From the NCBI GenBank assembly GCA_019113675.1, contig DXHA01000097.1, positions 1-64,000 on the forward strand: DNA of 64,000 nt. Direction: 5' to 3'. Made by a program: the position numbers and the translations under genes. Positions 46,101-53,719 of the stretch are shown one piece after another. Each line of letters opens with the position of its first letter. Position 1 is the first letter of the stretch. This stretch comes from Candidatus Yaniella excrementigallinarum (GTDB lineage Bacteria; Actinomycetota; Actinomycetes; Actinomycetales; Micrococcaceae). The notes under the pieces are model-generated. The model had not been told where the DNA came from. It saw only the letters and a program-made list of their open reading frames with translations, and searched no databases.

Positions 46101-48023
46101 GTCGTTGGTATCGGTGACATGTCCGGAGATGTTTTTGGCAACGGCATGCGCAGGTCACGCCACACCAAACTTGTAGCTGCTTTCAACCACTTACATATTT
46201 TCATCGACCCAGATCCAGAACCGGATGCCGCCTTTGATGAACGCGAACGTTTATACAACACGCCACGGTCAACCTGGCGTGACTACGACTCATCGCTGAT
46301 TTCGCAAGGTGGTGGTGTTTTCGATAGATCAGCACGTTCGGTACCAATCAGTGAAGAAATGCGTCGGGTATTTGATTTGGGAGACGACGTTACCGAACTG
46401 ACCCCAAATGAGCTTATTAAAGCGCTCTTACAGGCTCCCGTCGACCTACTCTACAACGGGGGCATTGGTACCTACATCAAGGCCAGTGAAGAAACCCAAG
46501 ACGATGTGGGGGATCGGGCCAATGATCCGATCCGGGTCAATGGTGACCAAATACGTGCCAAAGTTGTTGGAGAAGGCGGAAACCTCGGAGCCACTCAGGC
46601 CGGTCGCGTTGAAGCTGCGCTCAACGGAGTGCTCATCAACATGGATGCCATCGATAATTCCGGTGGTGTCGATGCGTCAGATCATGAGGTCAATATTAAA
46701 ATCCTGATCGATACGATGCTGGCCGAAGGGCTTGTCAGCGAATCTGATCGCACCGATTTATTATTATCGATGACCCACGAGGTTGCTGATCTCGTGTTAA
46801 CCACTAACACTGCCCAAAACGCAGTGTTGCGTTTAGAAGAGGGCCTCGAAGAGGACTGGGCTCCAACATATATTCGCCATACTGCGTGGCTGGAAGAGCA
46901 TGCGGGACTGAACCGAGAACAAGAAGCTATTCCGGCTGAAACTGAAATCCGTGACCGTATGCGAGAAGGCAAAGGTTTCGTCACCCCGGAACTGGCGGTC
47001 TTGGCTTCATATACCAAAATACAGCTAATGCACGACCTGCTGAACTCACCTTTGGTCGATGACGAATGGTTTCATAACTGGTTGTACGCTTACTTCCCCC
47101 AAACGCTACGCAAACAAGCCGGCGATACGATTCTGCACCATCCATTGGCCAAACAAATTATTGCCATGACCGTAGCAAACCATGTGGTAAACACCGGCGG
47201 TATCAGCTCGGTGTTCCGAGCCCAAGAAGAAACGGGTGCCGATGCTCGTACTGTAGTCGAATCGTTGTTGGCCGCCCAGGAAATTTTTGGTCTCGAAGAA
47301 TATCGCCAGGCCCTTGAGACACTGCCGAGCTCGCTTGATGCGCAACTACGCTGGCAAGCGGGTTACGGTCTGCGGAGGCTCACTGACCGACTGACTCGCT
47401 GGCTTATCTATCACCAACGTGCCGATTTAACCATGCAACAGCGAATCGACGCCTATCAAGGCCAAGTACAAGCGCTGTTGCCGCGGCTTACCGAAATGTT
47501 TATCGGTGATACCAAAAAGGCGTTTGAAGCTGAACGTGACCGACTCATCAGGGCCGGTTTCCCACAGGAAGTGGCAGTTAAAACGGCACGGATTTTCGAA
47601 GCTTACTCGCTTCTAGATATTGTGGAGCTTTCCAACAGGATCGATGTCGACCCGCTACGGGTGGCTGGTGTCTTCTTCGCCTTGCATGAGGAATTCGACG
47701 TCAGTAACTTATTGGAACTTATTACCGGACTGTCCCGGCGTACTCGTTGGGATGTGCTGTCACGAGTTTCGATGCGCGAAGATCTCTATGCCTGGCTTAC
47801 TGAACTCACCGGCGCCGTCGTTACTACCGAAGGTACCGAATCCCTAACTCCCCAGGCTGCCATCGAGCATTGGGAGGCTGACCACGTCCGACGTGTCGCC
47901 AGAGTACGTGATTTCTTGGAAGGTGTTTCGGAACAGCTGCACGAACAAGCAGCTAGCGAGGGTAATACAGATCTGTCGATGCTGACTGTCGTGTTGCGAC
48001 GTCTACGCACACTGATTTTGTAA
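43110..48023 (+). CDS. NAD-specific glutamate dehydrogenase, large (GDH2) type
   Basis: 1637 residues, the 180-kDa class found in actinobacteria, which interconverts glutamate and 2-oxoglutarate with NAD. Long N-terminal ACT/PAS-like regulatory region, then the catalytic part with RFGAIARGGLRWSDRREDFR, VPEGAKGGFF (substrate lysine) and VGIGDMSGDVFGNGM (dinucleotide fold). A helical C-terminal tail follows. Start at 43110 has AGGGTGA upstream; ATG 43164 is an alternative that would drop 18 residues. It stands as its own transcription unit between Tad-related and signalling genes. Confidence 0.93.
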   Translation: MAAMAPSYLKFFATESISMPANDPLWTAPSTDSQLEITDALEQAYFRHLSPEDQHALGEQGRATMVQSHLALAADAGTEPKIGIVQAPRHAIVQVVHPDIRYLVDSVSTELTKFDIPMAVIVHPIVVAQHAEVDGQLTAILELPAHLPRISGDPVSPLEKIPAAPPGYQTQVQSWISIQTGVPLDDEQAAELQKAVAVALADTRAADDDYDNLKMAATRAAEALRSESPESAQGVEQAAQLLEWMRDDNFVFLGYREYNLATNRDGEQFLDADRETGLGVMRDRPSRAQPLTELGQQQIEKPNPLIITKTNSRSRVYRNAYMDFIAAKKYDTTGTVVGERRFIGLWRPALEATPIDEVPYARELAAQVRTEAGFAPASHSAEALDQELARYPRDEMLQMHPNEILDTMLGILSLGQRRKTRLFLRPDIYGRFMTAMVYLPRDRYNTSVRLRIQDVLVKHLKAESLDYHVQLDESVVARLFYRIQLPSDWRGYDSLDHQVIEDDLVMAVRSWKEGVDIQAVTVFGENSGVEAAQVWDDAFPPNYRVRFEIDDAMEDISRFTALTGKHPAIYLVPTAIGARMKIYSTKPITLTTLMPILGELGLEVTDEYPFRITPRNQQSYYLYDVGLIASDQVNIASVGQLLEDTVAAAIVGDIEADSFNKLVLHQGISPDMVAVLRAYGHYLRQLQLPTSLDFMAEVLLANPSVTSGLAEYFETRFDPNLAGVPEEPNGIASQDRKARLDVLVDSLHERLEQVPTLDADRVLRQFLTVMQATDRTNVYTGHGWRSFKLAPQRIPFAPMPQPLHEIWVHSPEVSGVHFRFGAIARGGLRWSDRREDFRTEVLSLVQTQQTKNAVIVPEGAKGGFFAHDLPNPAVDRNAWVAAGKQAYRTFMRAMLDITDNQKKIDGKLSIITRDNIIRHDDVDSYLVVAADKGTAGFSDTANEIAAEYDHWLGDAFASGGSVGYDHKGMGITARGAFESVKSHFSALGIDVTSEPFTVVGIGDMSGDVFGNGMRRSRHTKLVAAFNHLHIFIDPDPEPDAAFDERERLYNTPRSTWRDYDSSLISQGGGVFDRSARSVPISEEMRRVFDLGDDVTELTPNELIKALLQAPVDLLYNGGIGTYIKASEETQDDVGDRANDPIRVNGDQIRAKVVGEGGNLGATQAGRVEAALNGVLINMDAIDNSGGVDASDHEVNIKILIDTMLAEGLVSESDRTDLLLSMTHEVADLVLTTNTAQNAVLRLEEGLEEDWAPTYIRHTAWLEEHAGLNREQEAIPAETEIRDRMREGKGFVTPELAVLASYTKIQLMHDLLNSPLVDDEWFHNWLYAYFPQTLRKQAGDTILHHPLAKQIIAMTVANHVVNTGGISSVFRAQEETGADARTVVESLLAAQEIFGLEEYRQALETLPSSLDAQLRWQAGYGLRRLTDRLTRWLIYHQRADLTMQQRIDAYQGQVQALLPRLTEMFIGDTKKAFEAERDRLIRAGFPQEVAVKTARIFEAYSLLDIVELSNRIDVDPLRVAGVFFALHEEFDVSNLLELITGLSRRTRWDVLSRVSMREDLYAWLTELTGAVVTTEGTESLTPQAAIEHWEADHVRRVARVRDFLEGVSEQLHEQAASEGNTDLSMLTVVLRRLRTLIL

Positions 48024-48072
48024 CGCGGGCACGGTTTTACCAAACCCGGGCAGTCGAGAGTACGCTACAAGC

Positions 48073-49551
48073 ATGGATACCTCGACACCCGGGTTTGTTA
48101 TTGCCGATGAACATAAACAACGTCTAGAACTCATTGTTTCAGAGTGGCAGATTGCAGCAGACTTGGCGTTTTGCGATGTAGTCTTGTGGTATCCGCATGA
48201 GGGGACTTTTATTGCCCATGCCCAGGCTCGCCCGGTGACTGCCCAAACGACACTGCCACAAGATATGACCGGAAGCAGACCGCCGGCCGGTCTGGCACCG
48301 GTTTTAGAACATGTGCTGGCCAACCATGAACCCGTTGTTGCTAGCGAAGACTTTCTTCACGCACCTCCTGGAGTAAGCGCTTGGCCGGTGGTGTGGCAAC
48401 ACGAAACCATCGCGGTGGTGACAGTGCACCAGAACCTCGTGTCGAAACGGCGGGCATCCCGACTCGAAGAAGTGTACCGACAGTCGGCTAACGACTTATT
48501 TGTGATGATCGCCAACGGGCTGTGGCCAGCTGAGGATTCCAAAGCCTCTTCGACTAGTCACGGCAACCCGCGGGTTGGCGATGGTCTGGTCCACATAGAT
48601 GCCCATGGGCTTGTTACTTATGCTTCACCGAATGCGACATCGGCGTTTCGCAAGCTGGGCATTCGAGAATCTATGGAGGGCCGGCAGCTGTCGCGGATGG
48701 TTACCAACCATTTAGACCAAGGTACACCGGTGAATGAGTCAATGCCTGCTGTACTCTTTGGTCGCCAATCAGCTCGCGTGGACATCGAAACGCGAAAGAT
48801 TGTACTATCAGCGCGATCTATTCCACTGATCAACCAAGATGGTGAACTCTTTGCCGCATTAGTGCTGCTGAGAGACATCACTGAAATCCGACGGCGCGAT
48901 GAACAACTGATTAGTAAAGACGCCACTATCCGTGAAATTCACCACCGAGTCAAAAATAATTTACAGACTGTTGGCTCGCTATTGCGCATGCAATCGCGCA
49001 GAATGCAATCCGACGATGCGCGTCAGGCACTATTACAGGCTATGTCCCGTGTTGATGCTATTGCGATGGTGCATGAAACCTTGTCGCAAACTATGGACGC
49101 AACAGTAGATATGGACGAGCTATTGCATCGTCAATTTACAATGGCAGTGGATATCGCGGCAGGCTCTAAAGCTGTGACCACTGTTATTCGCGGTAGTTTC
49201 GGTGAACTACCAGGGCATCTTGCCACCCCGCTGGCTCTAGTGGTTAACGAACTTGCAACTAATGCCGTTGAACATGGCACGGCAGCACATGGTGGGGAGA
49301 TCACTTTGTTGGTCAAGCGACTCCAAGGCACAGACAACCGGGATTCGCAGCTGAAGGTTGAAGTTGTTGATGAGGGGAAGTCGGGTTCTGCTGATGCGAC
49401 CTATTCCATTGGCAATGGACTAGGCACCCAGATTATTCGAACACTTGTAGAATCAGATCTTCGCGGTACTATTTGTTGGCAACGTCAGCACCCTGCCACC
49501 ACTGGAACCGCAGGAACCCGGGCGATAGTACACATCCCTTTGGAGCTTTAA
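48073..49551 (+). CDS. pdtaS: PdtaS-type sensor histidine kinase
   Basis: 492 residues with no membrane helix. An N-terminal GAF-like domain (about 1-150) and a PAS domain (about 175-285, with GELFAALVLLRDITEI) precede a HisKA_2 domain, H in EIHHRVKNNLQTVGSLLRM, and an ATPase domain with LVVNELATNAVEHG and GNGLGTQIIRTL. PdtaS is a cytosolic kinase whose partner PdtaR is an RNA-binding ANTAR antiterminator; no pdtaR is seen here. Facing a whiB1 homologue, as Rv3220c faces Rv3219 in M. tuberculosis. Confidence 0.92.
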   Translation: MDTSTPGFVIADEHKQRLELIVSEWQIAADLAFCDVVLWYPHEGTFIAHAQARPVTAQTTLPQDMTGSRPPAGLAPVLEHVLANHEPVVASEDFLHAPPGVSAWPVVWQHETIAVVTVHQNLVSKRRASRLEEVYRQSANDLFVMIANGLWPAEDSKASSTSHGNPRVGDGLVHIDAHGLVTYASPNATSAFRKLGIRESMEGRQLSRMVTNHLDQGTPVNESMPAVLFGRQSARVDIETRKIVLSARSIPLINQDGELFAALVLLRDITEIRRRDEQLISKDATIREIHHRVKNNLQTVGSLLRMQSRRMQSDDARQALLQAMSRVDAIAMVHETLSQTMDATVDMDELLHRQFTMAVDIAAGSKAVTTVIRGSFGELPGHLATPLALVVNELATNAVEHGTAAHGGEITLLVKRLQGTDNRDSQLKVEVVDEGKSGSADATYSIGNGLGTQIIRTLVESDLRGTICWQRQHPATTGTAGTRAIVHIPLEL

Positions 49552-49607
49552 AAAGTTTTGGCGCTGGCACACTGTGCGCAGCACCAAAAGCTTTTGACTA
49601 AGTCGTG

Positions 49608-49856
49608 TTATGAAACGCGACGCGCGCGTGCTTTGCGACGTTTCAGCGCACGACGCTCGTCTTCGCTCATGCCACCCCAGACACCGGAATCTTGGCCGGT
49701 ATCAATGGCCCACTGTAAGCACACCTCTTGCACAGGGCAGGTGCGGCAAATCGCTTTTGCTTCTTCAATTTGTAATAGTGCAGGCCCGGTATTACCTACC
49801 GGGAAAAAGAGTTCCGGGTCCTTATCAAGGCAGGCCGCGCGACTGCGCCAATCCAT
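49608..49856 (-). CDS. whiB1: WhiB1-type iron-sulfur transcription factor
   Basis: 82 residues from the ATG at 49856. GGGAG sits eight bases before it but only two or three before the ATG at 49862, and the shorter start (MDWRSRAACLDKDPELFF) matches known WhiB1. Four cysteines (AACLD, CRTCPVQEVC) hold a [4Fe-4S] cluster that reacts with nitric oxide. GVWGGMS is the WhiB turn motif, and the basic RRALKRRKARARR tail binds DNA. It partners the primary sigma factor. Confidence 0.96.
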   Translation of the reverse strand: MDWRSRAACLDKDPELFFPVGNTGPALLQIEEAKAICRTCPVQEVCLQWAIDTGQDSGVWGGMSEDERRALKRRKARARRVS

Positions 49857-50194
49857 GTTCATCGCTCCCTAAGAAAACGCCATGTCAGCGTCCATAAAAC
49901 AAAGTCTCTAGTGATCAGTAGTCCGAACCTAGCGGCGTCATGCAACGCTATTTTATGTCCCGCAGTGACAAACTGACTACCGATCGGCGTTAATGTGTTA
50001 CGACCAGCTTTCCATGGAACGTGCACCCGTTCAAGAGGTTTTTTAAGAAAAAACGTCAAAATAGCGAGTTGTTAATCACAATGTCTTATGATTCAACCGG
50101 TCAGTGACGCTATTATCACAGTGGCGACACCGGAGGAAGCTACGCTGGTACGAGGTATTTGGACGTAGCAACTTTTCACGCAACGGAGTTATTT
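49857..50194. other. Divergent regulatory spacer between whiB1 and a membrane-protein gene
   Basis: About 338 bases without a coding frame. It is comparatively AT-rich, with A/T runs near 50035-50060. No promoter is clear enough to name. A TGTGA/TCAC pair at about 50106-50123 resembles a CRP half-site pair, but the spacing is wrong. Confidence 0.5.
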
Positions 50195-50599
50195 ATGCCT
50201 CAGACACCGCCCAGCGCGCGCCTTTTGCCGGTAGTTCTACTCGTAACTCTCATTGTAGCGGCGCAAGCCGTTGCGCTGTTAGTTAGCTCGATACTAATAA
50301 TCCTAGATCCTGCATCTCATCAGTTACCGGGCACAGCAAAATATTTTCTAGTTTTCTTATTTATTTTAGGTGCAGTGTGGCTCTTTGCCGCAGCATTTGG
50401 TGTCTACCGCGGAAAAGCCTGGCCACGTGGAGCGTTGGTCGTAGCCGAGCTGCTAGCGGTAATTGTTTCGTTCACATATATGGATAATGCTTTGGCTGGA
50501 GTGAGTACATTGATATCTGGCGCGGTGGTGCTAGTTTGCTTATTTACTCCGGCGCTGAATGAACACATGGCTCAACGCCGGAGCCGTGACGGAAGCTAG
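50195..50599 (+). CDS. Small four-helix membrane protein, unknown
   Basis: 134 residues from the ATG at 50195, with ACGGAG about seven bases upstream; an in-frame start at 50159 lacks a site. Four hydrophobic segments (VVLLVTLIVAAQAVALLVSS; FLVFLFILGAVWLFAAAFGV; ALVVAELLAVIVSFTYM; LISGAVVLVCLF) and a basic C-terminus (AQRRSRDGS). Similar short membrane proteins are common in Micrococcales, but I cannot assign a function. Stop codon interlocks with that of the DUF1844 gene. Confidence 0.7.
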   Translation: MPQTPPSARLLPVVLLVTLIVAAQAVALLVSSILIILDPASHQLPGTAKYFLVFLFILGAVWLFAAAFGVYRGKAWPRGALVVAELLAVIVSFTYMDNALAGVSTLISGAVVLVCLFTPALNEHMAQRRSRDGS

Positions 50600-50982
50600 T
50601 TGACTGCGCCAGTGTATTTCTCACCTGGTCCTTGACCCGGAGGATCAGGGACGATCGACTCGTCACGAAACGCTAGCTGTAGCGAGCGCAGACCATCGCG
50701 AAGCGGTGCAGCATGGGCCGATCCCATGTCAGGTGCGCCAGCAACTATCAAACCGGCTAGGGCTGTAATGAGCTTACGCGCTTCATCTAAATCGATATGG
50801 TCTCGCGCGTTAGGCATATCGCCTAGGCCAACTTTGACCGCAGCTGCGGTCATTAAGTGAACCGCGGTGGTTGAAATTACTTCAGCTGCTGGGACTTCAT
50901 GAATTTCGCGAACTTGGTTTTCGACATCGTTGAGCCCAAATCCGGTAACGCCATCGGATGCATGGTTATGTGGTTCAGTCAT
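50596..50982 (-). CDS. DUF1844 protein
   Basis: 128 residues, cytoplasmic. The central segment VISTTAVHLMTAAAVKVGLG followed by DLDEARKLITALAGLIV is the DUF1844 pattern. It diverges from the infC operon, an arrangement frequent in actinobacteria. The role is unknown; proximity to IF3 and ribosomal genes is the only clue. Confidence 0.85.
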   Translation of the reverse strand: MTEPHNHASDGVTGFGLNDVENQVREIHEVPAAEVISTTAVHLMTAAAVKVGLGDMPNARDHIDLDEARKLITALAGLIVAGAPDMGSAHAAPLRDGLRSLQLAFRDESIVPDPPGQGPGEKYTGAVN

Positions 50983-51069
50983 ATATTAAGCTTGGCATAT
51001 CTTGTAAGGGCATGGTGTAGATCGACAAAGGTTTCATGCAAAGAGTAGCTGTGTGAAACTAACGCGCAA

Positions 51070-51098
51070 TTGTCCTGGTCGCTAAATACTGTTATAGT
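51070..51098 (+). promoter_or_regulatory. Promoter of the infC operon
   Basis: TTGTCC (51070-51075) and TATAGT (51093-51098) with 17 bases between. Transcription from about 51105 gives a leader of roughly 230 bases before infC. Confidence 0.6.
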
Positions 51099-51114
51099 TA
51101 TTGGGCGTATGACA

Positions 51115-51266
51115 AGTGGAGGTATTCCTCCCACCTGCCGACGGATTGTAGATCTAGTTGTCAGGTAACCCAAATATTCACTTTTCCAAGGTAGTATTTG
51201 TTGAACATAATGAACTACGTTCGTTGATGTTTGAGCCTCCACTGTCTGCACAGGGAGGCTTTTTTT
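51115..51266 (+). promoter_or_regulatory. infC leader attenuator with alternative pairing
   Basis: AGTGGAGG (51115-51122) can pair locally with CCTCCCAC (51127-51134, one bulge), or over a long range with CCTCCACT (51236-51243), an exact 8-base complement. The latter sequence forms part of the left side of the terminator at 51234-51266. The two long-range states exclude each other, the arrangement expected of transcription attenuation. The signal sensed is not evident. Confidence 0.6.
51234..51266 (+). terminator. Intrinsic terminator inside the infC leader
   Basis: AGCCTCC / GGAGGCT, 7 bp, continued after one unpaired A by CTGT / ACAG with a four-base loop, then seven T residues (51260-51266). 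It lies 70 bases before the infC start and points into the operon, so it must be regulated or leaky. Confidence 0.85.
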
Positions 51267-51336
51267 ATGCCTTCCTGGAGAGGTCAGCCACTGGGAGTTG
51301 GCGACTACCAACGTTACCTATACAAGGAGATATCTC

Positions 51337-52059
51337 ATTAGCGAGCCAAGAGTAAACGAACGCATTCGCGTGCCCGAGGTCCGGTTAGTTGGCCCAGAGG
51401 GCGAACAGGTCGGAATCGTGCGTATCGAAGATGCGTTACGGCTGGCCGTTGAAGCTGACTTAGACCTGGTAGAAGTAGCCCCAAAGGCGAAACCACCAGT
51501 CGCAAAATTGATGGACTTCGGTAAATGGAAGTACGAGGCCGCCGTAAAGGCCCGCCAGTCGCGCCGAAACCAAGCAACTACGCAGCTGAAGGAAGTCCGC
51601 TTCCGTCTGAAGATTGAAGACCACGATTACCAAACCAAAGTTTCGCAAGCACAGCGTTTCTTGAAGTCTGGTGACAAGGTTAAGGCAATGATCCAATTCC
51701 GCGGTCGCGAACAACAGCGCCCAGAATTCGGAGTGCAACTTCTTGAACGCTTCGCCGATGATGTGGCGGAATTTGGGGAAATAGAATCTAAGCCCCGCCA
51801 AGATGGTCGAAACATGGTTATGGTTGTTGGCCCAGTACGTGGCGCCCAAACTGCCAAAGGTAAAGGTGGCGCACACAAGCCACGTGAAGGCGGTGGCTCA
51901 AGGCGTGACCGTCGCGCAGCAGCTGCCCGAGAAGAACGCGAAAACCAGGCAGAACAAGCAACTCCAAAAAACTCCGTTGCCGACGCCATGCCAGATGAAC
52001 TAAAACAACAGGCTACGAAGCCGACAGATGGACCGAAACCAGGCCCACGTGCTTCATAA
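51337..52059 (+). CDS. infC: Translation initiation factor IF-3, apparent AUU start
   Basis: 240 residues. Binds the 30S subunit, prevents premature joining and checks initiator tRNA and start codon. The N-terminal [16 protein letters not shown], middle [21 protein letters not shown] and C-domain [13 protein letters not shown] are typical. AAGGAG (51324-51329) sits seven bases before ATT at 51337, and homologues begin near [11 protein letters not shown]. The only upstream alternative, TTG at 51298, lacks a site. An AUU start would allow the IF3 self-repression known in E. coli. The basic, glutamine-rich tail after about residue 185 is longer than in E. coli. Confidence 0.93.
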   Translation: MSEPRVNERIRVPEVRLVGPEGEQVGIVRIEDALRLAVEADLDLVEVAPKAKPPVAKLMDFGKWKYEAAVKARQSRRNQATTQLKEVRFRLKIEDHDYQTKVSQAQRFLKSGDKVKAMIQFRGREQQRPEFGVQLLERFADDVAEFGEIESKPRQDGRNMVMVVGPVRGAQTAKGKGGAHKPREGGGSRRDRRAAAAREERENQAEQATPKNSVADAMPDELKQQATKPTDGPKPGPRAS

Positions 52060-52181
52060 GTTGGACTACCCTGAAGATTTTGCCCGAGCCAAGAACGGTG
52101 CAGGGACCGAAGGTCTTATATAAGACTGAGACTGGTTTCAAGCGGAAGCCAGCAAAATGATGAAGAAGGAGAACGGCCACA

Positions 52182-52376
52182 ATGCCGAAAATGAAAACTC
52201 ATAATGGTGCCCGTAAGCGCTTCCGCGTCACCGGGTCAGGCAAGCTGATGCGCGAACGCGCAAATCGCCGTCACTACCTGGAGCACAAGCCTTCGAGCTA
52301 TAAGCGTCGTCTCAAACCTGATACGACCGTTGCCAAGGCAGACGTTGCACGTATTCGCCGCATGCTCGGTGTTTAG
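52182..52376 (+). CDS. rpmI: Ribosomal protein L35
   Basis: 64 residues, highly basic ([20 protein letters not shown]), normal length. GAAGGAGAA lies before the start. Part of the 50S subunit. Second gene of infC-rpmI-rplT; the 122-base gap after infC has no terminator that I see. Confidence 0.98.
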   Translation: MPKMKTHNGARKRFRVTGSGKLMRERANRRHYLEHKPSSYKRRLKPDTTVAKADVARIRRMLGV

Positions 52377-52448
52377 TCAACCATTACGCAGGTAGTAAAC
52401 TAACAGCTTTCCTCCCTGTAGAGGGAAAAGACAAAAGGAGTAGAACGC

Positions 52449-52832
52449 ATGGCACGTGTCAAACGTTCGATTAACGCAAAGAAAAAGCGCCGTACTGTAT
52501 TGGAGCGCGCTAAAGGGTACCGCGGTCAGCGTTCCCGTCTGTACCGTAAAGCTCACGAGCAATTATTGCACTCGTATGTCTACAATTATCAGCACCGTCA
52601 CAAACGTAAAGGCGATTTCCGTCGTCTGTGGATCACGCGTATTAACGCTGCCGCACGTGCCAACGGTATGACTTACAACCGGTTCATTCAGGGTCTGAAA
52701 CTTGCCGAGATTGAATTGGACCGTCGTATGCTGGCTGAAATTGCTGTTTCTGATGCAGAAACCTTCTCCGCTCTGGTCAAAATGGCAAAAGCGGCGCTGC
52801 CTGCTGATGTGAACGCGCCAGTCGCGAAGTAA
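52449..52832 (+). CDS. rplT: Ribosomal protein L20
   Basis: 127 residues, basic N-terminal arm ([20 protein letters not shown]) and globular C-terminal part. An early 50S assembly protein that represses its own operon in several bacteria, which makes it a candidate ligand for the infC leader. AAAAGGAG lies just before the start. Confidence 0.98.
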   Translation: MARVKRSINAKKKRRTVLERAKGYRGQRSRLYRKAHEQLLHSYVYNYQHRHKRKGDFRRLWITRINAAARANGMTYNRFIQGLKLAEIELDRRMLAEIAVSDAETFSALVKMAKAALPADVNAPVAK

Positions 52833-52852
52833 TGCGCAACTGGGCATAAATT

Positions 52853-53719
52853 ATGCATAATCGCCCCGTCAATTGGATGGATAACCCAAACGCTGATCGT
52901 GTTAAACGGGTCGCCCAATTGGCGGGGCGTTCTGCTGTCCGAAATCGGCGCCAGAAGTTTCTAGTTGAGGGACCGCAGTCAGCTACTGAGGCTATACTGG
53001 CTCATTTGGGACGCCTGAATTTATCTGAACACGCAGCGCAAATGTGGCCGGCCGATAACACCATCGCAGAGGTCTATTACACTCAGCACTTGTCTACGAC
53101 AGATCGCCAATTATACGACTTGGTGGGACAACTGAACGGTAGCGTGTTTGTGGCCGAAACGTCCTCGGCCGTATTGCAAGCTATGTCTGATGCTGTGGTT
53201 CACCAGAACATCATCGTGGTAGCAAACCTCCCGTCCGCGCCTCTCAGTCCACCACGCGAAGCAGATCTTGCGGGCGTTCTTGTTCGAATTCAAGACCCGG
53301 GAAATGCGGGTACGATCATTCGGACAGCGGATGCTTCTGGAGCCGATTATGTAGTTACGACGTCGCAGACCGTAGATATTTATAACCCAAAGACGGTGCG
53401 ATCAACAGCCGGTTCGCTATTTCATTTACCTGTATACACGCAGGCAGATTTAGCTACTTTTGTGTCTATGTTTTCTGGCCAGGTTTTTGCCGCCGATGGA
53501 TATGGCGACGATACCTTAGATCGGGTAGATACGTGTGTACTGGCCAGACCAACTGCATGGCTATTTGGTAATGAGGCTCGTGGATTAGCGGACCAGGAAC
53601 TCGCATTGGCTAACCACCGAGTAGCTGTACCGCTCTATGGTCTGGCAGAATCTCTTAATGTTGCAACCGCTGCTACCATCTGTTTATATGCGTCGGCCAT
53701 GGCACAGTCCATCAGCTAA
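52853..53719 (+). CDS. TrmH/SpoU-family RNA 2'-O-methyltransferase
   Basis: 288 residues. An N-terminal substrate-binding part (NRRQKFLVEGPQSATEAIL) and a SPOUT catalytic domain with VRIQDPGNAGTIIRTADASG, WLFGNEARGL and VPLYGLAESLNVATAATI, the three motifs of the family. It methylates ribose in rRNA or tRNA; the exact site cannot be told from sequence. 20 bases after rplT and probably co-transcribed. Stop interlocks with that of the FHA-FtsK gene. Confidence 0.92.
   Translation: MHNRPVNWMDNPNADRVKRVAQLAGRSAVRNRRQKFLVEGPQSATEAILAHLGRLNLSEHAAQMWPADNTIAEVYYTQHLSTTDRQLYDLVGQLNGSVFVAETSSAVLQAMSDAVVHQNIIVVANLPSAPLSPPREADLAGVLVRIQDPGNAGTIIRTADASGADYVVTTSQTVDIYNPKTVRSTAGSLFHLPVYTQADLATFVSMFSGQVFAADGYGDDTLDRVDTCVLARPTAWLFGNEARGLADQELALANHRVAVPLYGLAESLNVATAATICLYASAMAQSIS

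Noticed and set aside
50106-50123. CRP/Cmr-type operator upstream of whiB1
   Set aside because: TGTGA and TCAC half-sites are eight bases apart instead of six, and the second half-site is incomplete.
51210-51227. Five-codon leader peptide (MNYVR) before the infC terminator
   Set aside because: No ribosome site at a workable distance and no run of a regulatory amino acid.
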